The notes beneath the pieces were generated by a model that was not told the DNA's origin, did not search any database, and worked only from the letters and a program-made list of their open reading frames with translations. From Candidatus Dependentiae bacterium Noda2021 (GTDB lineage: Bacteria; Babelota; Babeliae; Babelales; Vermiphilaceae), in assembly GCA_020886235.1 (NCBI GenBank), contig AP025250.1, positions 496,001 to 560,000 on the forward strand: DNA of 64,000 bases. The letters run 5' to 3'. Within the stretch, counting starts at the first letter, position 1. Each line of letters opens with the position of its first letter. This document shows positions 27,149-36,448 of this stretch, one piece after another. The position numbers and the translations under genes are program-made.

Positions 27149-28722
27149 AACGAATACCATTACAAAAAAAATTACTAACACTGGTAGCCTTACTCAGCTT
27201 TGCAACTGCACGTCCGATGGATATTGCACAGCAATGGATTGCCCATGCATGGAATAACGTAGAAGAACATCCAATTGCAAGCGTCACACTACCCGCAGCG
27301 GCAATTGCAGGAGTTTACATTAATAACGCTGTTAAGCAGTATAACAATGCAATCTCATGGAATTGGCCTTCAATTAATACGCATCGTGTTAACAATCAAC
27401 CTATTGGCGCATTCTTCAAACAACACGCGCAACAATTAGCTGCGCATAATGAAACCTGGCTCTGGGGAAGTGGTACATCGGCCCACCAAGTTGAAGGCGG
27501 CTGCACCAACAACAACTGGTATGAGTTTGCACACAGCCCTGAACAAAAAAATACTATAGTAGATGCGGGTATTGCCTGCGACCATTGGAATAAATACCCT
27601 GAAGACATTGCACTCATGGCTAACTTTGGCCTTAATGCATATCGCTTTTCTGTTGAGTGGAGCAAGATAGTTCCTCAAGAGGGTGTTATAGATTACGCGG
27701 CATTAGATCATTATGAAGACGTGTGTAAACGATTGGTGGCAGCTGGTATTAAACCTGTCATTACTCTCTATCATTACACTGATCCTATCTGGTTTACCAG
27801 ACTAGGGGGATGGGAGAAAGCAGAAAATTGTAAGCATTTTATTTTCTTTGCACAAACCGTGTTTGAGCGCCTTCATAAGTATGTACATTTATGGCTCACC
27901 TTTAACGCGCCTGAATCATATGCGTTAACAGGATGGACGCAAGGGTTAAAGCCGCCTGCCAAAAAAGATCAGTGGGAACTGATGGCCCAGGTTATGCACA
28001 ACTTATTTGAAACGCATGTAAATGTGTACCGTGCGTTAAAATCAATGCCCGGTGGCAATACATCACGCATTGGGGTGTTAAAAAATATTTACCAGCTTGA
28101 TCCCTGGCGCCTATATCACCCGGGTGATCATATCATGTGTTACTTTGGCAATAAACTCGTTAATGATTCTTTTTATACGTACTTAACTACCGGCCAATTA
28201 AGCATCTACACCCCCACAAAAGTTAATAAAACATTTGCACCCAATGAGTATTTAAAAAACGGTGGTGCTTGTTTAGACTTCATTGGTTTAAATTATTATT
28301 GCCATGGCTACATGAAAGGCAAAACAATTCTGCGTGATGAGAAAAATGAAATTCCCGCAAATAATGAGCGCTATACCATTTATGGTGAAGGTCTTTATCG
28401 CGCAATTGAAGAAATTTCATCGCGTGTTGCACAACCGCTCAACATACCTATTTACGTTACCGAGAATGGTATTGGAACCGACAACGAACAACATCGCACG
28501 CTGTTTTTAGAGCGTTATCTTTACGCACTAGCAAAAGCGATAGATAAAGGTCATGATGTACGCGGTTATTTTTATTGGTCATTACTCGATAATTATGAGT
28601 GGGGAACCTATTCCAAACGCTACGGATTATTTAAAGTTGATTTTGCCGATCCTAACTTAACGCGCACAAAAAAAGCTGGCGCACAGTATTATGAAGATAT
28701 CATACATGCAACGTTCGCATAA
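27145..28722 (+). CDS. Second GH1-family exported protein, acid/base Glu replaced by Ala
   Basis: The start overlaps the previous stop (ATGA), so the two are translationally coupled. The 525-residue protein has an N-terminal signal or anchor region (RPMDI after it), a hydrophobic stretch near 45-62, and a GH1 barrel from about 100 (LWGSGTSAHQVEGG, YRFSVEWSKI, YVTENG with nucleophile Glu440). The acid/base position reads TFNAP (Ala255) instead of TFNEP. It is a close paralog of the previous gene. Loss of the same residue in both copies, with different replacements, suggests relaxed or changed catalysis rather than sequence error. Confidence 0.85.
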   Translation: MKRIPLQKKLLTLVALLSFATARPMDIAQQWIAHAWNNVEEHPIASVTLPAAAIAGVYINNAVKQYNNAISWNWPSINTHRVNNQPIGAFFKQHAQQLAAHNETWLWGSGTSAHQVEGGCTNNNWYEFAHSPEQKNTIVDAGIACDHWNKYPEDIALMANFGLNAYRFSVEWSKIVPQEGVIDYAALDHYEDVCKRLVAAGIKPVITLYHYTDPIWFTRLGGWEKAENCKHFIFFAQTVFERLHKYVHLWLTFNAPESYALTGWTQGLKPPAKKDQWELMAQVMHNLFETHVNVYRALKSMPGGNTSRIGVLKNIYQLDPWRLYHPGDHIMCYFGNKLVNDSFYTYLTTGQLSIYTPTKVNKTFAPNEYLKNGGACLDFIGLNYYCHGYMKGKTILRDEKNEIPANNERYTIYGEGLYRAIEEISSRVAQPLNIPIYVTENGIGTDNEQHRTLFLERYLYALAKAIDKGHDVRGYFYWSLLDNYEWGTYSKRYGLFKVDFADPNLTRTKKAGAQYYEDIIHATFA

Positions 28723-28742
28723 TTAGTTGCATGCTCATGAAG

Positions 28743-28770
28743 AGGCCAGATGTAAGTCTGGCCTTTTTTT
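28743..28770 (+). terminator. Terminator after GH1 pair
   Basis: Perfect eight-base stem AGGCCAGA/TCTGGCCT with a six-base loop, followed by seven T including the end of the stem. It ends the two-gene GH1 unit. Confidence 0.85.
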
Positions 28771-28794
28771 ATGCGCTTACCTACAATAAGAAGC

Positions 28795-28800
28795 TATAAT
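28795..28800 (+). promoter_or_regulatory. -10 box of the GH3 gene
   Basis: A perfect TATAAT lies 24 bases upstream of the GH3 start. No good -35 box is seen at the right spacing. Confidence 0.4.
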
Positions 28801-28824
28801 CACGCACAATTAAAAAGGATGTAA

Positions 28825-30471
28825 ATGCGCACACATTATTTGCTGCTTATCATAGCACTGCTTCAATCACCATTAACCCGCACACAATCGTGGGCAAAAC
28901 AAACTCTTAATCGCATGTCATTACCAGAAAAAATCGGACAATTGTTTATCGTCACTGCTGTCACCAATCCTGAAGATCCCCGCAATAATCGTTGGTTTTC
29001 GCATGATGCACCCGGCGTAGAGTGCTCATATGTAAAACATCTTATTAAAACCTACCATGTAGGCGGTGTTATATTTTTAGGAACGGGAACCATAGACGCG
29101 CAAGTACAGGCAACCCGCGAATTTCAATCGTTAAGCAAAATACCTCTTTTTATAGCGCAAGATTATGAAGCCGGCACAGGTAGCAGAAGTCAAAAAGGCG
29201 GATTTCGTTTTCCCTGTGCTATGGCTCAGGGCGCAATCAATAACACTCAACTGATATATGATATGGCGTATGAAGTTGGAAAACAATGCGCGGCAATCGG
29301 CGTCAATATGAATTTTGCGCCCGTGGTTGATATTAACAACAATCCAGACAATCCCGTAATTGGTTTTCGCTCATACGGTCAAGACAAAGAAGAAGTAGCA
29401 CAACGTGCAGAATTGTTTATGCGCGGCTTACAAGACGCAGGCATTATTGCATGTGCTAAACATTTTCCGGGTCATGGTGACACTGAAGTTGATTCACACA
29501 TAGGGTTGCCCGTCATTAAGCATTCGTTTGACCATCTAAAAGAAATCGAGTTGTACCCTTTTAATGAGTTAATACTAGCAGGTGTTGACTCAGTGATGAC
29601 AGCGCATTTGCATGTGCCTGCACTCGATGAAAAAACTATTGCCACGATGTCATCACCTACTATTCACGATTTGTTACGCACGCGTATGAATTTTTCTGGC
29701 CTCATTATAACCGATGCACTGGTAATGCGCGCTGTCTCAGATAATTATAAACCAGGTGAATTAGAACTCACGGCATTACGCGCAGGTAATGATATTCTGC
29801 TCTGTCCGACCGATGTATCGCGCGCAGTTGCTGCCATAGAAGAAGCTCTTGTTACAGGCGTCTTGTCAATTGAAGAACTTGATCAGCACGTATTACGTAT
29901 TTTGCAAACCAAAGAAAAAAAGTTACTCAACAATGCTACAATTTCACCTGCTCACGATTACAAAGAACTATTACACAACGGTCATGCATGCGCATTAAAA
30001 CGTAAGGTAGTTGAAGAATCCATTACTGCTTATAATATGAAGGACATCAATTTACAAAACGCCACTATTATTCAAGTTGGACATTCGCCACACGACGCAC
30101 TCGCACGCGCAGCTATGGAATATGGCAGTACGGTAATTCGATTGCCAAAAAAATGCTCGCTAGAAGATGTTGAGTTAACAATTAATCAATTAGATCTTCA
30201 AAAACCCGTCGTCATTGCTCTCTTTGGCATGAACCGTGATCCCAAGACTCACTTTGGCATTTCACATAACACGATTGAATTAATTAAACAATTACAAACG
30301 AAAACGCAAACAGTTATTGCTGTATTTGGCTCCCCCTACATTTTGCGCATGTTTGATGCACATGTTCACGCACTTATTGCGTATGAATCAGATCCCCTAG
30401 CGCAAGAGGTTGTTGCAGAGATTATTGCTAATAAACATGCAGCTCAAGGCATACTGCCCGTGCACTGGTAA
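28825..30471 (+). CDS. Exported GH3 glycosidase, beta-N-acetylhexosaminidase-like
   Basis: The 548-residue protein has a signal peptide (about 1-20) and a family 3 glycoside hydrolase catalytic domain (about 25-330). The KHFPGHGDTEVDSHIGLP segment at 212-229 contains the His-Asp pair characteristic of NagZ-type hexosaminidases, and the probable nucleophile Asp297 lies in TDALVM. A second domain follows (about 390-548). NagZ-like enzymes cut N-acetylglucosamine from glycans such as peptidoglycan. NagZ is usually cytoplasmic, so an exported version would act on surface, food-bacterium or host glycans. It is downstream of two GH1 genes but has its own start signals. Confidence 0.85.
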   Translation: MRTHYLLLIIALLQSPLTRTQSWAKQTLNRMSLPEKIGQLFIVTAVTNPEDPRNNRWFSHDAPGVECSYVKHLIKTYHVGGVIFLGTGTIDAQVQATREFQSLSKIPLFIAQDYEAGTGSRSQKGGFRFPCAMAQGAINNTQLIYDMAYEVGKQCAAIGVNMNFAPVVDINNNPDNPVIGFRSYGQDKEEVAQRAELFMRGLQDAGIIACAKHFPGHGDTEVDSHIGLPVIKHSFDHLKEIELYPFNELILAGVDSVMTAHLHVPALDEKTIATMSSPTIHDLLRTRMNFSGLIITDALVMRAVSDNYKPGELELTALRAGNDILLCPTDVSRAVAAIEEALVTGVLSIEELDQHVLRILQTKEKKLLNNATISPAHDYKELLHNGHACALKRKVVEESITAYNMKDINLQNATIIQVGHSPHDALARAAMEYGSTVIRLPKKCSLEDVELTINQLDLQKPVVIALFGMNRDPKTHFGISHNTIELIKQLQTKTQTVIAVFGSPYILRMFDAHVHALIAYESDPLAQEVVAEIIANKHAAQGILPVHW

Positions 30472-30473
30472 TT

Positions 30474-30510
30474 AAAAAAAAAGAGGCACTTAAAAAAGTG
30501 CCTCTTTCAA
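30474..30510. terminator. Bidirectional terminator
   Basis: Ten-base perfect stem (AAGAGGCACT/AGTGCCTCTT) flanked by A-run and T-rich sequence, between the convergent GH3 gene and the gene ending at 30514. Confidence 0.8.
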
Positions 30511-30513
30511 TTT

Positions 30514-31695
30514 TTATGCTTGGGTGCAAGAGTGTATTGCACTCTCTGCATCGAGTAGCGCTGCTGAACTAGTTCCAACACCGTTAGATGCTTCTTGAGT
30601 TCTTTGTTGCTTATACTGCGCAATCATTTTCAGCGCGCGTCTTGCTAAGACTTCTTTAAATATGGAATCATGCTTTACCATGAGTTCAGGCAGCACGCGA
30701 TCACGAAAATAAGGCCAATATGTTTGTCGGGCATAGTAGTCTGCAAATCGAGGACTATGGGACGGCATTTTTAGCTCCCAAACGGTCTTAATACCATCAT
30801 CGTGATAAGCTTCTTCAGCTTCAATCTCACCAATCACTTTTAAGCAGTGTTGTCTGACCAATTGAACCAAAACACGATCATGAAAATAAGACCAATTATG
30901 TTTCCTGGTTAAATTAGTAATATTGGTTAGTTCATTATCAAAGGGCAAAACTTTTTCAGTGGCGGTACATGCTAATTCAGATAGTACACGGTTATGGAAG
31001 TAGAACCAGCATTTACGGGTTTGATGCCGCAACAAGGGAAATCCCGGAAAGCGATGATAATATTCAATTTGTTTTGCAAGAAGTTTAGTTTGGTTTATTC
31101 TTCGCAATGAAGCGGTAACAACCGGATGATCTTTGCCATACAACGCAACGCGTGAGCCAACATCTAAAATTTCATCGAGAACTTCAACAAAATTATTTTG
31201 TACTTTAGCGCGTTGATTTAATGATTTGTGATGCACACATGACAGGTATTGATCTGAATCATTAACCGCGCGATCCGGACCAAAAAAATAATCTAATCGA
31301 TTATTCATACTTGAATAAACATTTTCATAAGGGCTTATTGCGTTCTCAACTACTGTACACTTAGGGTATGATGAGTCTTGCGGATGCAGCTTGTACCAAA
31401 TATTTTTGGTCGCTTTTTTTAAATCAGCCTGCTGATTGGGATTTCCTTCTTCTGAAATCGGAGCGTCATCGACCGTCATCATTAATTCTGCTAACACAGC
31501 ATTCTCATTATGCGCAAGAGCATGAGATGCACATGGAGCGTGCGTTGAATAATAACTAGTGCGCCTGCTTGCCAAATCAGCCCATGTATGCTGCGAGTGA
31601 TCGCCGGCAACCCCAACTCCCACAGCATCATCGTTAACGGCATCCATTGCAACACCTGTATGAACAACACCCAATAATAACCATAGTTTTTTCAT
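30514..31695 (-). CDS. Exported protein with internal YFxxRVLxEL repeats
   Basis: The 393-residue protein has a signal peptide ending in -GVAMDA. Its C-terminal half contains three copies of a short repeat with the pattern W-x-YF-(H/R)-(N/D)-RVL-x-(E/Q)-L, at about residues 230-241, 268-279 and 327-338, each preceded by a Lys/Arg/Gln-rich segment. The remainder is unremarkable. I do not recognise the family. Repeats of about 40-60 residues suggest a helical solenoid or a binding array. Terminator shared with the GH3 gene. Confidence 0.65.
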   Translation of the reverse strand: MKKLWLLLGVVHTGVAMDAVNDDAVGVGVAGDHSQHTWADLASRRTSYYSTHAPCASHALAHNENAVLAELMMTVDDAPISEEGNPNQQADLKKATKNIWYKLHPQDSSYPKCTVVENAISPYENVYSSMNNRLDYFFGPDRAVNDSDQYLSCVHHKSLNQRAKVQNNFVEVLDEILDVGSRVALYGKDHPVVTASLRRINQTKLLAKQIEYYHRFPGFPLLRHQTRKCWFYFHNRVLSELACTATEKVLPFDNELTNITNLTRKHNWSYFHDRVLVQLVRQHCLKVIGEIEAEEAYHDDGIKTVWELKMPSHSPRFADYYARQTYWPYFRDRVLPELMVKHDSIFKEVLARRALKMIAQYKQQRTQEASNGVGTSSAALLDAESAIHSCTQA

Positions 31696-31830
31696 AGCAT
31701 CCTTAGTAAAAGAAACAATCTATAAATAGCTCTTGTTTGCAGGGTTCTTTATGTAAGTAATACACATAATAAAACCCTATCACAATACTACTCTTTGAAA
31801 TAATTTCAATTATTAGTTTTTACTCAAAGG

Positions 31831-32733
31831 CTATTTAGTTAAATACGCATATCCTAACTCAAGCGACCTAATCGGGCGTAAATCATCGGTTAACAAATCA
31901 TTGCGCTGCCATGAGCGTAGGAGATTTAACCACTCATTTTTTTGATTTTTTGAACGCGCTGAGTACTGTTGCATAAGTTTTTTGTAAGCAGACTCATCAA
32001 ATAAGGCACCAACATTTTTAAAGCTATGGGGATGCTTTTGTTTATACGTTAATAATTTTGATACTGAATCAGCATATGCCGGGTAATCGATCTCGACCTG
32101 TGCACTATCAGCCTCACCGGGAACAATGATAGTTGTGTCTTGAGGGGGTAAGCTATATTCCTTTAGCAGCGTTGGCGCAAAAGCAATAAAGTTTACTTGT
32201 TCATCAACACGCAGATTTGTGGTGGTAGCAACAAAGCTATTTTCATACACAAATTTCACCATGTCATGCGACTGATCGAGCAATCCTGCAGACATCCATT
32301 TTTTCATATAACCAGCCCACTTTTTTTGTCGCGAGATCACCATCTCTTCATCAGCACCCTTAGGATTTATAAAATCTTGATACATCGCTTCATTGAAGAA
32401 ACATTTAAGTTGATCGTATGCAACAGGATCTTGATCATACAGATTGTTTAATGCAGTGAGTGCATGATACATACGGGGCAATACGCGATCCGCCTTGAGC
32501 TTTGGCATTAAACATGAAGGAGCATGAACCTGCTTTTCACGTTCGTGCTCAGGCTCAAAAAACAATTTGCGAGCCGCTGTTACCCGACTATTAGTACTAC
32601 GGACAGAGCTTCTGACCATGTAGGAGCCCCTGTTTCTTTTGCTAGGTGAAACCGGACCGTCCTGGGACAACGCTTCAAAACTGCATAATCCTACTAGTAG
32701 GCTTATATAAATATACAGCATGTAATACCTCAA
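31831..32733 (-). CDS. Exported protein with two related C-terminal segments
   Basis: The 300-residue protein has a signal peptide (MRYYMLYIYISLLVGLCSFEA) followed by a basic, Ser/Arg-rich stretch (about 28-55). Two regions of about 45 residues (near 105-152 and 242-287) resemble each other: both go from an F-(N/D)-E-x-x-Y segment through a K-W or E-W motif to a conserved W and LL(D/T). This points to an internal duplication. Function unknown. Confidence 0.6.
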   Translation of the reverse strand: MRYYMLYIYISLLVGLCSFEALSQDGPVSPSKRNRGSYMVRSSVRSTNSRVTAARKLFFEPEHEREKQVHAPSCLMPKLKADRVLPRMYHALTALNNLYDQDPVAYDQLKCFFNEAMYQDFINPKGADEEMVISRQKKWAGYMKKWMSAGLLDQSHDMVKFVYENSFVATTTNLRVDEQVNFIAFAPTLLKEYSLPPQDTTIIVPGEADSAQVEIDYPAYADSVSKLLTYKQKHPHSFKNVGALFDESAYKKLMQQYSARSKNQKNEWLNLLRSWQRNDLLTDDLRPIRSLELGYAYLTK

Positions 32734-32866
32734 TTGTTAAATAATGTAGGGTAGTAGGCAAACTTAGTAGGTATAGTATCAAATAGAAATATTTTAATCA
32801 AACCGGGCCAAAAGTGTGACAAAAAATCGGGGTTTTGCAATTATATGAGGGTAGAAAGCCTTAGTT

Positions 32867-32899
32867 GGCCAGAAAAGAGAAATACTTTTTTTTCTGGCC
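32867..32899. promoter_or_regulatory. Inverted repeat before the hspR-like gene
   Basis: Perfect ten-base arms (GGCCAGAAAA and TTTTCTGGCC) are 13 bases apart, and a TATACT -10-like box follows at 32904-32909. The position upstream of a MerR/HspR-type regulator suggests an operator, but the sequence does not match the HAIR consensus and a terminator-like hairpin is an alternative. Confidence 0.4.
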
Positions 32900-32982
32900 G
32901 TGGTATACTAGATTAAATTATATTTGCAGCAAAATAACTAACCTGAGCGACCATTGCTCAATTTTAGTGGTAAATAAAAAGT

Positions 32983-33453
32983 ATGAAACGAAAGAAAGGC
33001 TTTTTTTCAATATCAGCCGTAGCAAAAATGTTTTCTATTCATCAACAGACGATACGTTTGTATGAAAAAGAAGGACTTATTTCTCCCAAACGTTCATCAG
33101 GAAATACACGCCTTTTTTCTGAAGAAGATGTCGACAGACTGGAAGAAATTGTATATCTAACCCATCAGCTCGGGATCAACCTGGCCGGTGTTGAAATGAT
33201 ATTTAGGCTTAAGCGCCAGATTGGAAAAATGCAAAAAGAGATGAACAAGATCTTTGAAACATCTCAAAAAGAATTAGACCAAGAAGCAGAGCTTGCAAAA
33301 CAGGTGGTAAGCACAAGCGCTAAACAACTGATGAAGATCAAACAAAAAAACCACCCTGAAAAACAAATTACCGATTTAATTGAAGTGAAGCCGCGCAAGC
33401 GCATAGATGATGATACGGATATTGAAAACTGGGAAGTTGAATATGATGAATAA
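32983..33453 (+). CDS. hspR: HspR-like MerR-family regulator
   Basis: The 156-residue protein has an N-terminal MerR helix-turn-helix (FSISAVAKMFSIHQQTIRLY) followed by EKEGLISPKRSSGNTRLFSE and the LGINLAGVEMI segment that marks HspR. A coiled coil (about 68-105) and a charged tail follow. HspR represses chaperone and protease genes until misfolded protein titrates DnaK. Here it precedes htpX by nine bases, so it probably controls this membrane protease gene. The dnaK gene is elsewhere in the window. Confidence 0.8.
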   Translation: MKRKKGFFSISAVAKMFSIHQQTIRLYEKEGLISPKRSSGNTRLFSEEDVDRLEEIVYLTHQLGINLAGVEMIFRLKRQIGKMQKEMNKIFETSQKELDQEAELAKQVVSTSAKQLMKIKQKNHPEKQITDLIEVKPRKRIDDDTDIENWEVEYDE

Positions 33454-33462
33454 GGGGGAACA

Positions 33463-34320
33463 ATGAATAATAATCTCAAAACTGTTATTTTACTGGGTGC
33501 GCTTAGTGGATTGCTGCTATTTATCGGTAAATCAATTGGCGGATCGCAAGGCCTGTTCATAGCATTTTTATTTTCTTTGCTTATGAATGGTTACGCGTAC
33601 TTTTTCTCTGACAAGATTGTGTTACGCATGTACAATGCTAAGCCACTTGATCAACAACGCTATGCGGGTATTTATCAGATGGTAGCAGAGCTGTGCCGCA
33701 CGATGAACATTCCTACACCAAAACTATGGATAATTGATAACCCATCCGCAAATGCGTTTGCTACGGGTCGCAATCCCAGCCACGCATCCGTTGCTTTTAC
33801 CAGCAGCATTTTACAATTGCTTGATGAACGTGAATTACGAGGCGTAGTTGCTCATGAATTATCACATGTAAAAAATCGTGACACATTAATATCAACCATA
33901 GCAGTTGTAATTGCAACCACGATTAGTTATTTAGCACAAATGTTGCAATACTCAGCGATGTGGCAAACAAATTCACAAGATGGGCAGCGTAGAAGCAATC
34001 CATTAAGTTTACTCGTGCTTGCAATTATTACGCCATTTATTGCATCACTCTTGCAGCTTGCAATTTCTCGATCACGTGAATACATGGCTGATGAAACTGG
34101 TGCGCATGTATGCCATGACCCATTAGCTCTTGCAAGCGCATTAGAAAAATTACACACACACATTGCACCTGCAGGAACAACAACACAAGCAACAACATCA
34201 TCATTGTTTATTGTTCACCCATTCAGAACCTCTACCATTACTGAATGGTTTGCAACACACCCACCATTACGCAAGCGTGTTGAACGTCTTCGTAGAATGG
34301 CGCAAAACAAAAATATTTGA
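33463..34320 (+). CDS. htpX: Membrane zinc metalloprotease HtpX
   Basis: The 285-residue protein has two N-terminal membrane segments (about 6-22 and 25-45), the M48 zinc motif HELSH in GVVAHELSHVKNRDTL, two more membrane segments after it and the third ligand in SREYMADETGA, ending with HPPLRKRVERL. HtpX degrades damaged inner-membrane proteins together with FtsH. The length is normal. A GGGGGAA ribosome-binding motif lies just before the ATG. It forms a unit with the hspR-like gene, which fits heat- or stress-induced expression. Confidence 0.95.
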   Translation: MNNNLKTVILLGALSGLLLFIGKSIGGSQGLFIAFLFSLLMNGYAYFFSDKIVLRMYNAKPLDQQRYAGIYQMVAELCRTMNIPTPKLWIIDNPSANAFATGRNPSHASVAFTSSILQLLDERELRGVVAHELSHVKNRDTLISTIAVVIATTISYLAQMLQYSAMWQTNSQDGQRRSNPLSLLVLAIITPFIASLLQLAISRSREYMADETGAHVCHDPLALASALEKLHTHIAPAGTTTQATTSSLFIVHPFRTSTITEWFATHPPLRKRVERLRRMAQNKNI

Positions 34321-34377
34321 TGCCAAACAATTTTTGACAACCTGAGTGCCGACGCCTCAACCAAAAGGAAAAACGGT

Positions 34378-34851
34378 ATGATACAAAACGACAATACTAA
34401 CAACAATCAATTTACTATTTCATACGAACTTTTGTGTCTTCTTCGTTGGCTCAGTCAGCATGATGTAGACAAGTTAAAAAAACTTGTAACAAAAGCACTG
34501 GATAATGGCTTACAAGAAGACATTAAAAAAGTTGAAGCATATAGCAAGGTAAACAGCGAATCTGATATGCTTGAAGAAGTTCAACACAGCATTTTAGATT
34601 TCTTTACTCTGATGGAATCGTTACTGTTAGTTGCCCTCAATGAAGAAACGGCAAAAAAAGCAGTCAAGCAAAACTTGATGCCTGCAATTGATCATATTGA
34701 TGCGGCAGCCTGTGATGATGAAACCGTGCGTTACAGCGTCGAGCGTGCCACGAGTAAAGCAGAACAAAAGCCTGATCAAAACGCGCAGGAGCTTTTGTTT
34801 GAAGAGTTACTCAAGCGCTGGAAACCAAGCAAACGACAAATTATGCACTAA
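34378..34851 (+). CDS. Conserved-looking hypothetical helical protein
   Basis: The 157-residue protein has no signal peptide and is acidic and helical. It starts MIQNDNTNNNQFTISYELL, followed by LLRWLSQHDVDKLKKLV. AAGGA lies eight bases before the ATG. It follows htpX by 57 bases and is followed by a strong terminator, so it is probably in the same transcription unit. I do not recognise it. Confidence 0.65.
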   Translation: MIQNDNTNNNQFTISYELLCLLRWLSQHDVDKLKKLVTKALDNGLQEDIKKVEAYSKVNSESDMLEEVQHSILDFFTLMESLLLVALNEETAKKAVKQNLMPAIDHIDAAACDDETVRYSVERATSKAEQKPDQNAQELLFEELLKRWKPSKRQIMH

Positions 34852-34874
34852 GTGCTTTTGCAATAACGTATACC

Positions 34875-34906
34875 AAAAAGCCGATCGTAACTGATCGGCT
34901 TTTTTA
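34875..34906 (+). terminator. Terminator after the htpX unit
   Basis: Stem AAAAGCCGATC/GATCGGCTTTT (11 bp) with a six-base loop and a T-run; lies 24 bases after the 34851 stop. Confidence 0.9.
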
Positions 34907-34984
34907 TTGTCTTATTCGTTGCAATTTGTTTTAACATCTTTTTAATTTTAAAAAAAGTTTGATCACGTAAGAAGGGGCAGTAGC

Positions 34985-36439
34985 ATGGTATCGTTTAGTA
35001 ATAATATTTTTATGCTAGGATGCGGCGGTGTTGCACAATGCACATTGCCTTTATTACTTGATCTGATAGACATTGCACCATCAAACGTAACGATCATGGA
35101 CTTTGTTGATAATCGATCACGTGTTGCGCCCTATCTTGCACAAGGAGTTGTGTATGTGCAAGATACTCTTACCAAAGATAATTACGCTCAGCTTTTAAAA
35201 AAATATCTCAATCCTGATGATTTATTTATTGATCTATCATGGAATGTCGATACCTGCGCCCTGCTGCAATGGTGCCATGATAATCAGGTGCTCTATGTAA
35301 ACACGTCAATTGAAGAATGGGAGCCCTATCAAAACGTTACCAATACCCCTGTCAGGAATTTAACGTTGTACTACCGCCATCAAGAAATAAAAAAAATGAT
35401 CAACTCATGGAGCGGCCCGCGCACAACGGCCATTGTTGATCATGGCGCAAATCCCGGCCTCGTATCACATTTTACTAAGCAGGCACTGCAAAACATTGCG
35501 CAAAAAATACTCTCATTAAAAAAATCTGATGCACGCTCAGCTCATTTAGAACGTGCCTTGGCCGACAATAACTTTGCTGCTCTTGGCCAGCATACCGGTA
35601 CGAAGGTTATTCACATTTCTGAGCGTGATACGCAACTGACGCACAAACCAAAAGAAGTAAATGAATTTGTAAACACCTGGAGCATAGAGGGATTTATAGA
35701 AGAGGGCATGGCGCCTGCCGAGTTAGGCTGGGGAACGCATGAGCGAATCATTCCACTGGGCGCACATGAACATACCTACGGCCCCAAAAATCAAATTCTC
35801 TTAGCATCTATGGGGATGAATACATTGGTACGATCATGGGTACCATCAGGTCCGATTTTGGGAATGGTTATCCGTCATGGTGAGGCCTATGGCATTTCTG
35901 ACCGGCTTACGGTTTGGCAGGATGGTAAAGCCGTGTACCGCCCTACCGTGCATTATGCCTATTGCCCATGCGACAGTGCGTATAATTCATTATTTGAGTT
36001 GCGCATGCGCGATTTTATCATGCAGCCAAAAAAGCGCATTTTGAATGATGACATTATCAAAGGCGCTGATGAAGTAGGATGTTTGCTTATGGGCCACGAT
36101 TTCAATTCGTGGTGGATTGGCAGCGTGCTTGATATAGAACAGGCAAGAACACTAGTTCCCGGTCAAAATAGCACTACGCTGCAAGTAGCAATCAGCTTGG
36201 TAGCGGCAATCCACTATGCCATTGAGCATCCTGACAAAGGTTTTTGTTTACCTGATGATATTGATCATGAGTATATTTTGGCCATTGCAAAACCATATCT
36301 TGGTACCTTCATATCTGAGCCGGTAAACTGGACACCCCTTAATACTCAAAATAGCTATTTTGTTTTTGGCAAAACACCACCATTGCGCGATGACGTATGG
36401 CAATTTTCTACGTTTTTAGTACGCAATACAACGTATTAG
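34985..36439 (+). CDS. hss: Homospermidine synthase
   Basis: The 484-residue protein has an N-terminal Rossmann motif (FMLGCGGVAQCTLPLLL) and family segments VNTSIEEWEPY, VDHGANPGLVSHFTKQAL, LGWGTHE and MGMNTLVRSWVP. It matches bacterial homospermidine synthases, which join two putrescine molecules (or putrescine and spermidine) with NAD as cofactor. The length is typical (about 480). AGGGGCA provides a ribosome-binding motif and the gene has its own terminator. Homospermidine would be the polyamine product; other polyamine genes are not nearby. Confidence 0.92.
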   Translation: MVSFSNNIFMLGCGGVAQCTLPLLLDLIDIAPSNVTIMDFVDNRSRVAPYLAQGVVYVQDTLTKDNYAQLLKKYLNPDDLFIDLSWNVDTCALLQWCHDNQVLYVNTSIEEWEPYQNVTNTPVRNLTLYYRHQEIKKMINSWSGPRTTAIVDHGANPGLVSHFTKQALQNIAQKILSLKKSDARSAHLERALADNNFAALGQHTGTKVIHISERDTQLTHKPKEVNEFVNTWSIEGFIEEGMAPAELGWGTHERIIPLGAHEHTYGPKNQILLASMGMNTLVRSWVPSGPILGMVIRHGEAYGISDRLTVWQDGKAVYRPTVHYAYCPCDSAYNSLFELRMRDFIMQPKKRILNDDIIKGADEVGCLLMGHDFNSWWIGSVLDIEQARTLVPGQNSTTLQVAISLVAAIHYAIEHPDKGFCLPDDIDHEYILAIAKPYLGTFISEPVNWTPLNTQNSYFVFGKTPPLRDDVWQFSTFLVRNTTY

Positions 36440-36448
36440 CAAACAAAT

